Source: a bacterium
GTDB lineage: Bacteria; Planctomycetota; Planctomycetia; Planctomycetales; Planctomycetaceae
Assembly (NCBI GenBank): GCA_016125225.1
Contig: WGME01000007.1
Location: 248,001 to 312,000 of the forward strand
Reading direction: 5' to 3'
DNA: 64,000 nucleotides
Shown: one piece after another, positions 37,078-48,438 of the stretch
Layout: every line of letters starts with the position of its first letter
Numbering within the stretch: position 1 is the stretch's first letter
The notes under the pieces: generated by a model
The model's database searches: none
What the model saw: only the letters and a program-made list of their open reading frames with translations
Told to the model about the DNA's origin: nothing
Made by a program: the position numbers and the translations under genes

Positions 37078-37757
37078 AGCCTGCTCAAAACATTCCTCGA
37101 TGGTCAAGCGGCGGCCAGCGATTTGCACCAGTTGCTCCAGAGAAGCTCCTTCGGGAGTATGGGTGAAATCTGGGCGATGTCTGTAGGATCTGTGAGAGAA
37201 CGCCGGACCAGCCAGCCACGCTGAAATCCATCTTCTTCCGGACTGGCCCAAACGAAACAGGCCCAGTCATAGAGCCGTTCGCCTTTGGCTCCCGCACCGC
37301 ACGACAGCCGTTGCCAGGCTTCAGCGGGTGTTGAGAGATGCTCCGAGATTCTGGTGTGACGGCTGTTCAGAAAGAGATGCGTAGCCGACGAAGCGGCCAC
37401 CAAATCGCCCAGCCCCAGTTGCTTACAACAGCGGCGAAACCGCTACTCCGAGCCATAGACTTCGTCGGCTGCCACCCATTTCACCGGAACTAGCATGGCC
37501 TTGGCGCGTTGTAAAAAGCGACGGGCCAGCTGCGGCTTGGTGGCGAAATCAACCTAGTCGGGAAAATGGGCATCCCGACAGCGATCTCGGTCGCTTGTAC
37601 ACTCTTGTGGTAGGTACAATTCCCGGTCGATCAGCGTGTGGCCTTTCGAACTGGCATTAGCCAGAAAGACGCCGATTTGACGGTTCTCGTTCTAGATCCG
37701 CCCCGCCGTCCCGGGATACATCCGGGCCACCCCGGCACTTTTCGTCCCCTTGTTCAG
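37078..37757 (-). pseudogene. Decayed IS701-family transposase fragment
   Basis: Read on the minus strand through frameshifts and stops: LNKGTKSAGVARMYPGTAGR, RQIGVFLANASSKGHTLIDR followed by ELYLPQECTSDRDRC, then FATKPQLARRFLQRAKAM, WVAADEVYGSE, an ASSATHLFLNSRH segment, YDWACFVW, GWLVRRSLTDP and finally TIEECFEQA. This order matches IS701-type DDE transposases from the first catalytic region to the conserved C-terminal Glu motif. The N-terminus is replaced by tyrosine recombinase sequence at about 37757. Confidence 0.75.
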
Positions 37758-38419
37758 GAACCAGGTTCCCCAACGCACAGAACGGGCGCAGGCTCGTATG
37801 AACGGTGGCAAACAGAAGATTCTGGAACAGAGTCTCCAGATTGGTAGGGAGGATCTCTTCTTCTTCCGGCGTGAAGGACGCCAGCCGCGGTGCAGCTTTT
37901 GGTTTCTTCAGCCCCTTCAGCGGATTGGGAATCGCGAACAATTTCTCCGCACGATTGAACGCCGCCATGATGACACTGATCACGCCGCCACGCGTGGCGG
38001 GACTCTTCCAGGTCTCATGCTGCTGACCCACGCCTGCACGTGTCTCTTTTTGAGCTGTGCGACCGGCAACGGTCCGCACAGACCGTTCAGCCACGACGAG
38101 GAGTTGTCGCGATGCCCCCGGATGATCTCGCCATTGGGAAAACCTCGTTCGCAGTATTGTAGATACTCCGAACAGACCCGAGCCACGAGCCATTACCCAC
38201 CGGCCGCAGCACCCACCTCACTGGCCAAGGATGGTTTCTCCTTGGCTAACGCCACTTCAGCCGTGAGCTTGTTCTTCCGACCGCGGATCCGCTCCCCATG
38301 TTCGTCAAACAGCGCCATCCGTTCCTTCGTCTCCGGATGTGGTAGTACCAGCAGTCGGTCTGCTTCTAGTGCTACGCCGAACCATGCGACTGCCGCCGCG
38401 GCTTAGCCTTCCGTCCCAT
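37757..38419 (-). pseudogene. Broken tyrosine recombinase (phage-type integrase)
   Basis: The minus strand starts MGRKAKP at 38419. Frame-shifted parts follow: FDEHGERIRGRKNKL, ARVCSEYLQYCERGFPNGEI, LPVAQLKKRHVQAWV, then TRGGVISVIMAAFNRAEKLF and SFTPEEEEILPTNLETLFQNL with the beginning of the catalytic domain (LFATVHTSLRPF, where the first catalytic Arg follows SL). The catalytic R-H-R-Y remainder is lost at the junction with the IS701 fragment. This resembles a planctomycete family of chromosomal integrases. No attachment site was found. Confidence 0.7.
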
Positions 38420-38523
38420 GAATTCGCTTCCCTGTCAGAACCAAATCTGAACGTTGACCCCACCGGGTGTGCGTCCGATACTGCAACATCGTTCGCCATC
38501 CCCTTGTCACTCGGAACCCAACC

Positions 38524-40053
38524 ATGTCCAAGTCACTCATCACGATTGTCCCCACATCCCACGAATTCCTGGTCATTTCACCACACAGAATAGCTACACT
38601 CATTCTTTGCATCACGCTGACTGCGTTGTCAATCGTCGCGGGAAATGCAGCACATTCAGCAGAAACACCTCGTGTACCAAATATTGTACTCATCCTCGCG
38701 GATGATCTCGGCTGGACGGATACCGGTACCTACGGCAGCCGGTACTATGAGACGCCGCATATTGACAAGCTGGCGGTACAGGGGCTCAAGCTGACGAACT
38801 ATCACAACTGCCAAAACTGCCAGCCGACGCGTGCCGCGATTATGTCTGGCCAGTATGGTCCGCGAACGGGGATTTACACGGTTGGCAGCATTGATCGCTT
38901 CAACTGGAAATCGCGGCCGCTGAAGCCGGTCGAGAATGTCGTCTCGCTTCCCTTGGAAAAGCGAACCATTGCCCAGCAGTTGAAGGCCGCAGGGTATACC
39001 ACGGCAATCTTTGGAAAATGGCATCTCGGCGAGCGGGACAAATACCATCCCCATGAACGGGGCTTCGACGAAGCCATCGTCACGATGGGAAAGCATTTCG
39101 ACTTTAACACCAGTCCCAAAGTCGATGTTCCAGAAGGGGCCTATCTGGCTGACTGGCTCACCGATCACGCCGTCGAATTCATCACCAAGAATCAGTCACG
39201 GCCGTTCTTCCTGTATCTACCGCATTTCGGAGTCCATTCGCCCTATCAGGCCAAGCGAGACTTGATCGAGAAGTTTCAGCAGAAAGAAGGTGTGGCTGGC
39301 CATAACAACCCCACCTATGCCGCGATGATTGCCAGTGTTGATGACAGCGTTGGCCGCGTGATGCAGACCTTGGATGAACTGAATTTGAGCGACAACACCG
39401 TTCTCATTTTTTCGAGTGATAACGGCGGCGTCGGTGGTTATGTGCGGGAAGGAATCAAGCAGGGGGGCGACGTCACGGATAATGCTCCGCTCCGCAGCGG
39501 CAAAGGAAGTCTCTACGAAGGGGGCACGCGTGATGCATTCATTGTCCGCTGGCCGGGTGTGACAACTCCTGCGACAACATGTAACGTACCGACGATTCAT
39601 GTCGATATCTTCCCCACATTCCTGGAAATCGCGGGAGCCAAGCCGCCAGTCGATCAGCCGCTGGACGGCGAAAGCCTGGTCAAGTTGTTCCGACAACCGA
39701 GTGGCCAACTGGAACGGAAAGCGATCTTCCAGCACTTTCCCGGTTATCTCGGCGCGGGGGCGAACACCTGGCGCACGACGCCTGTGGGGCTCGTGCAGCA
39801 GGGCGACTGGAAGCTGATGGAGTTCTTCGAAGATGGCCGCCTGGAACTCTACAACCTAAGCGATGACATTGGTGAGACGAAAAACCTGGCGAAGAGTCAT
39901 CCCGAGAAAACTCAGGAATTATTGCAGGCCATGCGAGACTGGCGGGCTGCCATTCATGCTCCCATGCCGACGCCCAACGATCCGGTAAAGGATGTACCTA
40001 CTGAGAACGGCAAAAAGAAGAAGAACAAGAAGAAGGCGGCGGCAGATGAGTAA
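38524..40053 (+). CDS. Exported sulfatase (alkaline phosphatase superfamily)
   Basis: The 509-residue enzyme has a signal peptide (hydrophobic LILCITLTALSIVAG, cleavage near AHSAE). The N-terminal metal site is VPNIVLILADDLGWTD. The sulfatase signature C99-QPTR-AAIMSGQYGPRTG follows, in which the cysteine would be converted to formylglycine, along with GKWHLG and FSSDNGG. It hydrolyses sulfate esters, probably on polysaccharides, and the substrate cannot be read from sequence. The C-terminal Lys-rich tail (KKKKNKKKAAADE) is unusual. ATG 38524 is preferred over 38467 because it leaves a shorter, still long, leader. It converges on mtd with only 9 bases between stops. Confidence 0.92.
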   Translation: MSKSLITIVPTSHEFLVISPHRIATLILCITLTALSIVAGNAAHSAETPRVPNIVLILADDLGWTDTGTYGSRYYETPHIDKLAVQGLKLTNYHNCQNCQPTRAAIMSGQYGPRTGIYTVGSIDRFNWKSRPLKPVENVVSLPLEKRTIAQQLKAAGYTTAIFGKWHLGERDKYHPHERGFDEAIVTMGKHFDFNTSPKVDVPEGAYLADWLTDHAVEFITKNQSRPFFLYLPHFGVHSPYQAKRDLIEKFQQKEGVAGHNNPTYAAMIASVDDSVGRVMQTLDELNLSDNTVLIFSSDNGGVGGYVREGIKQGGDVTDNAPLRSGKGSLYEGGTRDAFIVRWPGVTTPATTCNVPTIHVDIFPTFLEIAGAKPPVDQPLDGESLVKLFRQPSGQLERKAIFQHFPGYLGAGANTWRTTPVGLVQQGDWKLMEFFEDGRLELYNLSDDIGETKNLAKSHPEKTQELLQAMRDWRAAIHAPMPTPNDPVKDVPTENGKKKKNKKKAAADE

Positions 40054-40062
40054 CTAGTACGT

Positions 40063-40923
40063 TTAGCCAATCGACTGACCAATCGCGAAGATGGCGGCCG
40101 TATCGAGGACTTTGTCGTTGGATTCAAAAAGCTGCTGAATGGCGGCGGTGTGGATCTTCATTTTGGTTCCGCCAACGCCGATGGCACCGTAGCAGGTGAC
40201 GCCTGACCGTTCCTTGGCTTTATCCAGCATGTCGACACCTTCGATACCGGCTGGGGGAACGGCGTTGAGATCAACAGCGACTTTGAGTGATGACATCGCC
40301 TGCCATTGGGCCGCGGCAATGAGCTGCACACCGGCGGCACCAGCGGCGATGAGGACGTTGGCTCCCTGACAGGCGGCATCGAATCCGGCAGGTGATGTGG
40401 TCTCACACGGTGTAATGCATGACGTATCGACCAGCTTCGACAGGTGTTCGCAAGCCGCAGCGGCTTTGTCGAGAGTCCGGGAACCGAGGCGGATTTTGGC
40501 CCCTTGACTGGCCAGAATTTGTGCGGCACGGAGGCCCACGGGCCCCGTACCACCGAGGATCACAGCGTCGACTTCCGCGAGCGGCAGATGGCGACTGATC
40601 GCCACGACGGTGGCTGCCGCTGTGGTGTTCGAGCCGTTGGAATCCATCATCACCGAGAGTCGCACGGGACCGAAAAAGGTCTTCAGCACTTTCGTCAGGA
40701 TGGCTTCGCCCGCGGCAACGTTGCTGCCACCGATAAAGACCGCCGTGTTCTTCAAATCGCTCGGTTTACGAGTGAACATGCCGCCGTGAATCAGCGGTTC
40801 AGCATTCTGAGGCGCGATACCGCCGTAGCTGAAAAGTTCGTCGGCGCCGGCATCGACGGCGACCACGCGGTCAAAGGTGCTGGGCAGTGAGTCACTGTCG
40901 AGTTGAATCAGAATGCGTTTCAT
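40063..40923 (-). CDS. mtdB: NAD(P)-dependent methylene-tetrahydromethanopterin dehydrogenase
   Basis: The 286-residue protein oxidises methylene-H4MPT to methenyl-H4MPT in the cytoplasm. Its N-terminal part ends with MMDSNGSNTTAAATV, and a Rossmann fold follows with ILGGTGPVGLRAAQIL (about residues 119-134) and GSRTLDKAAAACE. The GAIGVGGTKMKIH segment near the C-terminus is typical of bacterial Mtd enzymes. The planctomycete form has been described as a separate class, MtdC, so the symbol is approximate. ATG 40923 starts the conserved MKRILIQLDSD segment. It lies 82 bases downstream of fae, with a hairpin in between. Confidence 0.88.
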   Translation of the reverse strand: MKRILIQLDSDSLPSTFDRVVAVDAGADELFSYGGIAPQNAEPLIHGGMFTRKPSDLKNTAVFIGGSNVAAGEAILTKVLKTFFGPVRLSVMMDSNGSNTTAAATVVAISRHLPLAEVDAVILGGTGPVGLRAAQILASQGAKIRLGSRTLDKAAAACEHLSKLVDTSCITPCETTSPAGFDAACQGANVLIAAGAAGVQLIAAAQWQAMSSLKVAVDLNAVPPAGIEGVDMLDKAKERSGVTCYGAIGVGGTKMKIHTAAIQQLFESNDKVLDTAAIFAIGQSIG

Positions 40924-40948
40924 GGCCGCGCTTTCACAAGTTGCGAAA

Positions 40949-40978
40949 GAAGCCCAGGGAATGTGTTCCCCGGGCTTC
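40949..40978 (-). terminator. Hairpin between fae and mtd (terminator or attenuator)
   Basis: On the minus strand GAAGCCCGGGGAA pairs with TTCCCTGGGCTTC (13 bp, one G-U pair) around a CACA loop, followed by TTTC. It lies after the fae stop (41005) and before the mtd start (40923), so it could lower mtd transcription relative to fae. Confidence 0.6.
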
Positions 40979-41004
40979 TCGATCATTGATCATCTGAACC
41001 GATC

Positions 41005-41502
41005 TCAACCCGCGTAGAACGGATGCTTGGCATCTTTCTTCTTGGCGAGCATTTCTTCGGCCGAAGGCTCGTTCTTCATCGCGCGGGCGATCGCGAGCTT
41101 GGTGGCTTCGTAGTTGTATTCGTAAATCTTCTTGTCGTCAGCCGCTTCCCAGTGGATGAAGACGCCGCAGACGATGCAGAGCTTTTCGCATTGATCTTTG
41201 GGAATCACGCCCGACTCGACGCAATCGGCAACGGCGTTCGCCACGGCGGCTTGTGCCGGGCCGAACATCTGGACGGCTTGGCGAGCCCCCTTGATGGTGA
41301 CCTTGGTGATCATCACGGTGGCGGGCTTAACGGCCAAGTTCGGGGTGAGGACGGCCAGCAGATTGCTATGGCCCATCTTCTGGTCGGCGAGGGCGTTGGC
41401 GAACGCCGTACCGACCGGACCACACTTTTCACCGATCAGGAGATCGATGTGCGAAATCTCATTGCCTTCACCGACGAGGGCTTCCCCAACGTAAAACGAC
41501 AT
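41005..41502 (-). CDS. fae: Formaldehyde-activating enzyme
   Basis: The 165-residue cytoplasmic enzyme condenses formaldehyde with H4MPT to methylene-H4MPT. The start MSFYVGEALVGEGNEISH18-IDLLIG carries the catalytic His. HSNLLAVLTPNLAVKPATVM and FGPAQAAVANAVADCVESG are family hallmarks, and the C-terminus is KKDAKHPFYAG. It is full length. ATG 41502 has AAGGAG 8 bases upstream. It is followed by a hairpin and then by mtd, the next enzyme of the pathway. The upstream region is shared with the divergent formyltransferase-like gene. Confidence 0.96.
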   Translation of the reverse strand: MSFYVGEALVGEGNEISHIDLLIGEKCGPVGTAFANALADQKMGHSNLLAVLTPNLAVKPATVMITKVTIKGARQAVQMFGPAQAAVANAVADCVESGVIPKDQCEKLCIVCGVFIHWEAADDKKIYEYNYEATKLAIARAMKNEPSAEEMLAKKKDAKHPFYAG

Positions 41503-41701
41503 GCTGCGACTCCTTGTATTTCTGATGACCCTGCGACGCCCTGCCGCGGGTCTGTGGCACAAACCGTCCCCGTCTGTTGGGAAGCCGGTAGCCCATGTTC
41601 ATATCAGGAGCGGCCGCAGTTTTCCACCGAACTCGTGGCACACGGCTTGCGTTCACATCCTCTACACACAGTCGGCGACTGAGTTCGGAAAGGATGACAG
41701 C
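41503..41701. promoter_or_regulatory. Divergent promoter region of fae and formyltransferase-like gene
   Basis: About 200 bases separate the two divergent starts and must hold both promoters. No specific operator or -35/-10 pair could be assigned with confidence. Confidence 0.4.
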
Positions 41702-42661
41702 GTGTTAACTCCTGAAGACATCGTAACAAACGCCAACCCGGTAGAGAAATCTCTTCCCACCGGTATGGTCACTTCTGGCAACATGACTGCTGTCGTTGAT
41801 GCCGAAAAGCCACATGACACGGACATGATTCGCCCGCGCGTGATCCTGATTTGTCATGCCGATGACTTACTCAACCGTGAGGGACTTGCCCGCTGGCTGG
41901 CGTCGTTTGGTGACCTCGCGGGCATTGTCGAAATTCGCGAACACAAGCAAAGGAAGTGGAAACGCATTCGCAGAGAACTCCGACGAGTGGGGCCGTTGCG
42001 ATTCCTCGATGTGCTGGCATTTCGGCTCTATGCCCGGCTCTACCAGTCCGCGCGGGATGCCCAATGGGAAGCGGATCAACTGAACCAGTTGCGGACGGCG
42101 TATCCTGTTGATCTCGCCGCCGTACCGACGCTCATCACAGACTCGCCGAATTCGCAGAATGTTCGGGCGTTTCTAACACAGCAGCAACCGACGCTGGTCA
42201 TTGCCCGATGCAAAACGCTGTTGGCCGAACGCATTTTCACCATTCCGGCGCAAGGCACGGTGGTTATGCACCCCGGCATTTGCCCGCAGTATCGCAATGC
42301 GCATGGTTGCTTCTGGGCGATGGCGGAAGATGACATGAGCCATGTCGGCCTGACCGTGCTGAAAATCGATCGCGGGATTGATACCGGACCGATCTACGGT
42401 TACTTCCGCTACAACTTTGATCCCCTGCAAGAGTCGCATCATGTGATTCAGCATCGAACCGTCTTTGAGAACCTCCGCGACTTGCAGCGATTGCTCTGTG
42501 AAATGGCGGCCGGCACCGCTCAGCCGCTGACCGTTACGGATACGGAATCTCGCGAGTGGGGCCAACCGTGGCTCACCAAGTTTCTGCGTTATCGCCGTCG
42601 GGAGCAGCAACGCCGCATGATGCCCCGGACAAATCTGACCGGTGAACCCGTTCGTTTGTGA
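41702..42661 (+). CDS. Formyltransferase-like protein with altered active site
   Basis: The 319-residue protein has a formyl-transferase fold: a Rossmann start (PRVILICHADDLLNREG), a variable basic region, then VVMH190-PGICPQYRNAHGCFWA and LKIDRGID227-TGPIYG. These align with the His and Asp of PurN/Fmt active sites. The catalytic Asn that normally sits two residues before the His is Val188. It may act on a sugar or sugar nucleotide, or it may have lost formyl transfer. GTG 41702 is preceded by GGAAAGGA at good spacing. Later in-frame ATGs (41765, 41786, 41828) are possible. A polysaccharide deacetylase gene follows after 75 bases. Confidence 0.75.
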   Translation: MLTPEDIVTNANPVEKSLPTGMVTSGNMTAVVDAEKPHDTDMIRPRVILICHADDLLNREGLARWLASFGDLAGIVEIREHKQRKWKRIRRELRRVGPLRFLDVLAFRLYARLYQSARDAQWEADQLNQLRTAYPVDLAAVPTLITDSPNSQNVRAFLTQQQPTLVIARCKTLLAERIFTIPAQGTVVMHPGICPQYRNAHGCFWAMAEDDMSHVGLTVLKIDRGIDTGPIYGYFRYNFDPLQESHHVIQHRTVFENLRDLQRLLCEMAAGTAQPLTVTDTESREWGQPWLTKFLRYRRREQQRRMMPRTNLTGEPVRL

Positions 42662-42736
42662 TACCCCAGTCGCTGTCCTTGAAACCCAAGAACACAATAC
42701 AGACACCACAGAACCTTCAGGCTGAAAGTTACTGCG

Positions 42737-43528
42737 ATGCCAGTTACGTTGCTGTATCACGATGTGATTCGCCACCAAGACGACGAGAGTGGGTTCGCGG
42801 GAGCCGGGGCGGCTCGGTACAAACTGCGGGTGTCTGAGTTCCATCGTCATCTGGCCTACATCGCTGAGGCTGTCGATTGTGCTCCCGGTGTCCTTGAAGA
42901 TGTCACTCAGGATCAACGGACACACTGGTTGCTGACCTTTGATGACGGCGGACTCTCCGCAGCAACCGACATCGCCGAGACGCTCGAACAACGTGGCTGG
43001 CGGGGTTGGTTTTTCATCACCACCGATCGGCTGGATACCACGGGCTTTATATCGACCGCTCAGTTGCGTGATCTGCATCAGCGGGGGCACGTGATCGGGT
43101 CACATTCCTGCAGCCACCCGTCCCGCTTTTCACATGCGACCGCCGAGCAACAATATGAGGAATGGTATCGGAGCCGTTGCGTGTTGGAAGATCTGCTCGG
43201 AGCCGAGATTCGATCTGCCTCGGTTCCCGGCGGATTCTATTCGACAACCGTGGCACAACAGGCCGCTCGTGCGGGTTTGCAGGTGCTGTTCAATTCCGAA
43301 CCGACCACGACAGAGTCGGTAGTGAACGGGTGCCAGATTTTGGGGCGATACACCGTGTACCGCGGCATGTCCGCCCCTCAGGCGGCGGGATTACTGTCCT
43401 CGTCCTGGCCACGATATCAGCAAACGCTGCTGTGGAATGCCAAGAAATTCGCGAAGCGGACCGGCGGCATGGGATATCTCAAAGTCCGCGAACTGCTATT
43501 GAGAAAAGCCTACGCCACGGAATCGTGA
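42737..43528 (+). CDS. Polysaccharide deacetylase (NodB homology domain)
   Basis: The 263-residue protein of the carbohydrate esterase 4 type has an N-terminal LLYHDVI strand, the metal/catalytic motif LTFDDGG (about residues 66-72), HVIGSHSCSHP (about 118-128, motif 2 with two His) and ASVPGGFY (motif 3). It has no signal peptide, so it acts in the cytoplasm or on lipid-linked intermediates. It would remove N- or O-acetyl groups from a glycan. It is in a likely operon with the formyltransferase-like gene, which suggests surface polysaccharide or sugar modification. Its stop codon abuts the stop of the convergent NfeD-type gene with no spacer. Confidence 0.85.
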   Translation: MPVTLLYHDVIRHQDDESGFAGAGAARYKLRVSEFHRHLAYIAEAVDCAPGVLEDVTQDQRTHWLLTFDDGGLSAATDIAETLEQRGWRGWFFITTDRLDTTGFISTAQLRDLHQRGHVIGSHSCSHPSRFSHATAEQQYEEWYRSRCVLEDLLGAEIRSASVPGGFYSTTVAQQAARAGLQVLFNSEPTTTESVVNGCQILGRYTVYRGMSAPQAAGLLSSSWPRYQQTLLWNAKKFAKRTGGMGYLKVRELLLRKAYATES

Positions 43529-45745
43529 TCAGCCGAGTTTGCGAACCACGATCCGATTCCCGGAGACTTGGACGATTTCGATCGCCGAACCTTCGGGGAT
43601 AAATGGTCCTTCGCTGATGACGTCGACCATGCGATTATCAATTTTGGCCTTTCCGGCCGGACGGAGGAGAGACACCGCTTCGCCGCGCTGCCCCAGCAAG
43701 GGCGATGCGGTCACCACGTCTTCCCCCAGTAGACTCGGAGAAAGCCGTGGTTCGTGAATGTCCGGTGCTTGCCCCGGCGGACTGAGGATCATGCTCTCGA
43801 ACAAGGGCGTGTGTGGCAGGACGCGGCTGAGGGCTAAGGCCAAGGCCATACAGGCCACGATGGCAGCCATGAATGTTCCCAGGTTGTAGCCCAGTTGGCG
43901 GAGATCCTGGAAGGGTTCGATATTGCCCCAACTCTGGCTGGCCATGACCAGCGATGCGAGCATCAGCAGGATGCCCGAGAGCCCGAACACGCCGAACCCA
44001 GGAATCACGAAAAGCTCCAACGCCAGGCAACCTGCCCCCAAGGCGAACAACAGAATTTCCAACCAGCCTGCCGTGCCACCCAGGAATTTGCTCCAGAAGA
44101 AGATCACGAAACAGACAACCGAAAGGATTCCGAACATCCCCGTCGGGAAATGGAGTTCGATATACAGGCTGCCAATCGCGACGATAAACAGCAGAATCAC
44201 AATGGCCGGGTGATTCAGAATGAAGACAGTGGTGTCGACCCAGTTCTTTTGCACCGGCGATAAACGATAATTTGCCGGCAGACCCAGCCGGAGCTTGAGT
44301 TCATCGAGATCCGACACCGGACGTTCGGCCAGTTGCAGTTCATGGGCCCGTTTACCCTCGACCGTGAGCAGCAGTTCGCCATTGGCTTCCCGTACTTGCG
44401 GTCCCTGAATCCATTCACCGGCTGCCTGGTTCAGTTCCGCCTCACTCATGTACGTGACACGGCCGCTGTCACGATTCGTAGCCTGAAAGACTTTCAACGA
44501 ACGGTCTGCCATCGCCTCACACAACGCGACCGGCCGGCCTTTGTGTTCGGCCATGGTCTTTAGTTCGGTACGCAATACGCTGAGGATCTTCTCGGGAGCC
44601 CGTTCAAAAGGCATCCCCGGGCGGACTTCGATCGGACCGGCATCGCCCAGTTTTGCCGTCGGATGCATGTAGATTTCGTCGCAACCCAAAGCGATGATGG
44701 CCGCCCCACTCAGGGCTTCCCGCGGAACATAGGCCACCGTGCGGACGTGGTGTTCATCGAGGTTGGCAATGGCCTGTGAGAGATTGATGCTGGCCATCAA
44801 TTCCCCGCCGGGCGAATCGATTTCGAAAACGATGATTTCCGCCCCCGCTCTTAACGAGCGATCGATCTGACGTTCCAGGAAACTTTCCTGCAACGTGTTG
44901 ATAACGCCGGTGACGCGAATCAGCCGGGCCTTTTGCACTTTCTCATCATCGACAGGTTCCCGGAGTGCTTCGCGTGGAAGATGGTATAGTCCGGCGACAT
45001 CCGGTCGAGTGTTCGCAATCTGAGAGACGAGAATCTCCAGATCGCGAGCCGTGCTGCCACGGTAAGTACCGAGCACTCCCGCCTCTTTGATGACCTCGGC
45101 TTTTTCGATGATGGCTCCGGTCTGCCGAAGCGTATCGACTTCATCGCGTGTGGCAGCCCGTGTTTCGACTTTCCCCTCGCCCGATTGAATGCGGACCCGC
45201 CATAATTGCACCTGCGGGTCGATCATGGATTTGACCAGGGCTGTACTGACGAGGGGATTGGTCCGTTTCTGGGCGATGGCAAGAATCAATTGCTCATCAT
45301 CGGGTTCCACGTCTTGACCTCGACCGAAATCGCCCAGTTCCGCATCGGGTTGCATCACAATTTCCTGGCAGGCGAGTGCCACCAGAACATTCGGGCCGGT
45401 CACGGTTTCAGGAATCCAGGCGACAGTTTTCAGACCTGCGAGTTGATTCGACGTCAACAACCGAGCCAAGGCATGCACCTGATGGTACTGACTGGTGCCC
45501 GGGCGGATTTCGAGAATGAGAATGCCGGGCCGTTCTTCGCGCCGGGCTCGCTGCTCCAGATCAAGGGCGACTTCTGAGACCCGCGCCAATACGCGATCAT
45601 CAATCGGGCTGGTGATGGTGAGGAATTGTCCGACGGGACCGACCGGTGGTGCCGGCGGGTCATCCGCAAACATGTGTCCCGAGAACGCGGTCAGCACGCA
45701 ACAAATTGCGATCATGTGCCATCGATGCGTTGCCCATGCCTTCAC
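43529..45745 (-). CDS. NfeD-type membrane serine protease with two ClpP-like domains
   Basis: The 738-residue protein has a signal peptide (MIAICCVLTAFSGHMFA) and a first ClpP-like domain (about residues 40-200) in which the nucleophile position reads TVTGPNVLVALACQEI. The second ClpP-like domain (about 255-400) has FEIDSPGGELMAS, ALSGAAIIALGCDEI with a Ser, and PEKILSVL with a Lys, the Ser-Lys dyad layout of stomatin-cleaving NfeD proteases. Four or five membrane helices and a C-terminal OB-fold NfeD domain (GEAVSLLRPAGKAKI to the end) follow. It acts at the inner membrane. GTG 45745 is chosen because GGGAGA precedes it by 8 bases and leads straight into the signal peptide; a longer frame opens at 45832. 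No stomatin partner gene is adjacent. Confidence 0.85.
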   Translation of the reverse strand: MKAWATHRWHMIAICCVLTAFSGHMFADDPPAPPVGPVGQFLTITSPIDDRVLARVSEVALDLEQRARREERPGILILEIRPGTSQYHQVHALARLLTSNQLAGLKTVAWIPETVTGPNVLVALACQEIVMQPDAELGDFGRGQDVEPDDEQLILAIAQKRTNPLVSTALVKSMIDPQVQLWRVRIQSGEGKVETRAATRDEVDTLRQTGAIIEKAEVIKEAGVLGTYRGSTARDLEILVSQIANTRPDVAGLYHLPREALREPVDDEKVQKARLIRVTGVINTLQESFLERQIDRSLRAGAEIIVFEIDSPGGELMASINLSQAIANLDEHHVRTVAYVPREALSGAAIIALGCDEIYMHPTAKLGDAGPIEVRPGMPFERAPEKILSVLRTELKTMAEHKGRPVALCEAMADRSLKVFQATNRDSGRVTYMSEAELNQAAGEWIQGPQVREANGELLLTVEGKRAHELQLAERPVSDLDELKLRLGLPANYRLSPVQKNWVDTTVFILNHPAIVILLFIVAIGSLYIELHFPTGMFGILSVVCFVIFFWSKFLGGTAGWLEILLFALGAGCLALELFVIPGFGVFGLSGILLMLASLVMASQSWGNIEPFQDLRQLGYNLGTFMAAIVACMALALALSRVLPHTPLFESMILSPPGQAPDIHEPRLSPSLLGEDVVTASPLLGQRGEAVSLLRPAGKAKIDNRMVDVISEGPFIPEGSAIEIVQVSGNRIVVRKLG

Positions 45746-45889
45746 GGTCGATCTCCCGAGCACAACAGCGTGTTTGCTTCGATTATAGAACTCGATGAAA
45801 TCGATGGTCAAATTCCCCACACGAATGTTCATGATGATTCACGCAGTTGTGATCTCTGTTCAAGACAACGAAATGGTATCAGGAATGGA

Positions 45890-48190
<2,301 letters not shown>

Positions 48191-48438
48191 GCAATCACCT
48201 GTCTGTCGGTTCTTGGGCTATTCGGTCCCTCGCTGGGTAGAATACCATAACCGCGATCACCGTCGCATCCCGCTGCCTTGGTCGAAAACCACGAACTTGA
48301 GAACGCGGGCCTGTGAGTCATGAGACATGGGCTAAGTGCTGAGAGCAACGACTTCAAGGGATGGGCTGCTTTGACACTGGACACTAAGCACGGGACACTG
48401 ACCCCATAACCCTGCCCCGCCAACCCTGAGCGACATCC

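Noticed and set aside
37657-38193. A 178-codon minus-strand frame as an intact gene
   Set aside because: It joins tyrosine recombinase and IS701 pieces in wrong frames, so it is a remnant, not a gene.
48370-48402. Repeated GACACT units upstream of nadD as a regulatory array
   Set aside because: The copies are short and irregularly spaced with no dyad symmetry. They look like low-complexity intergenic sequence.
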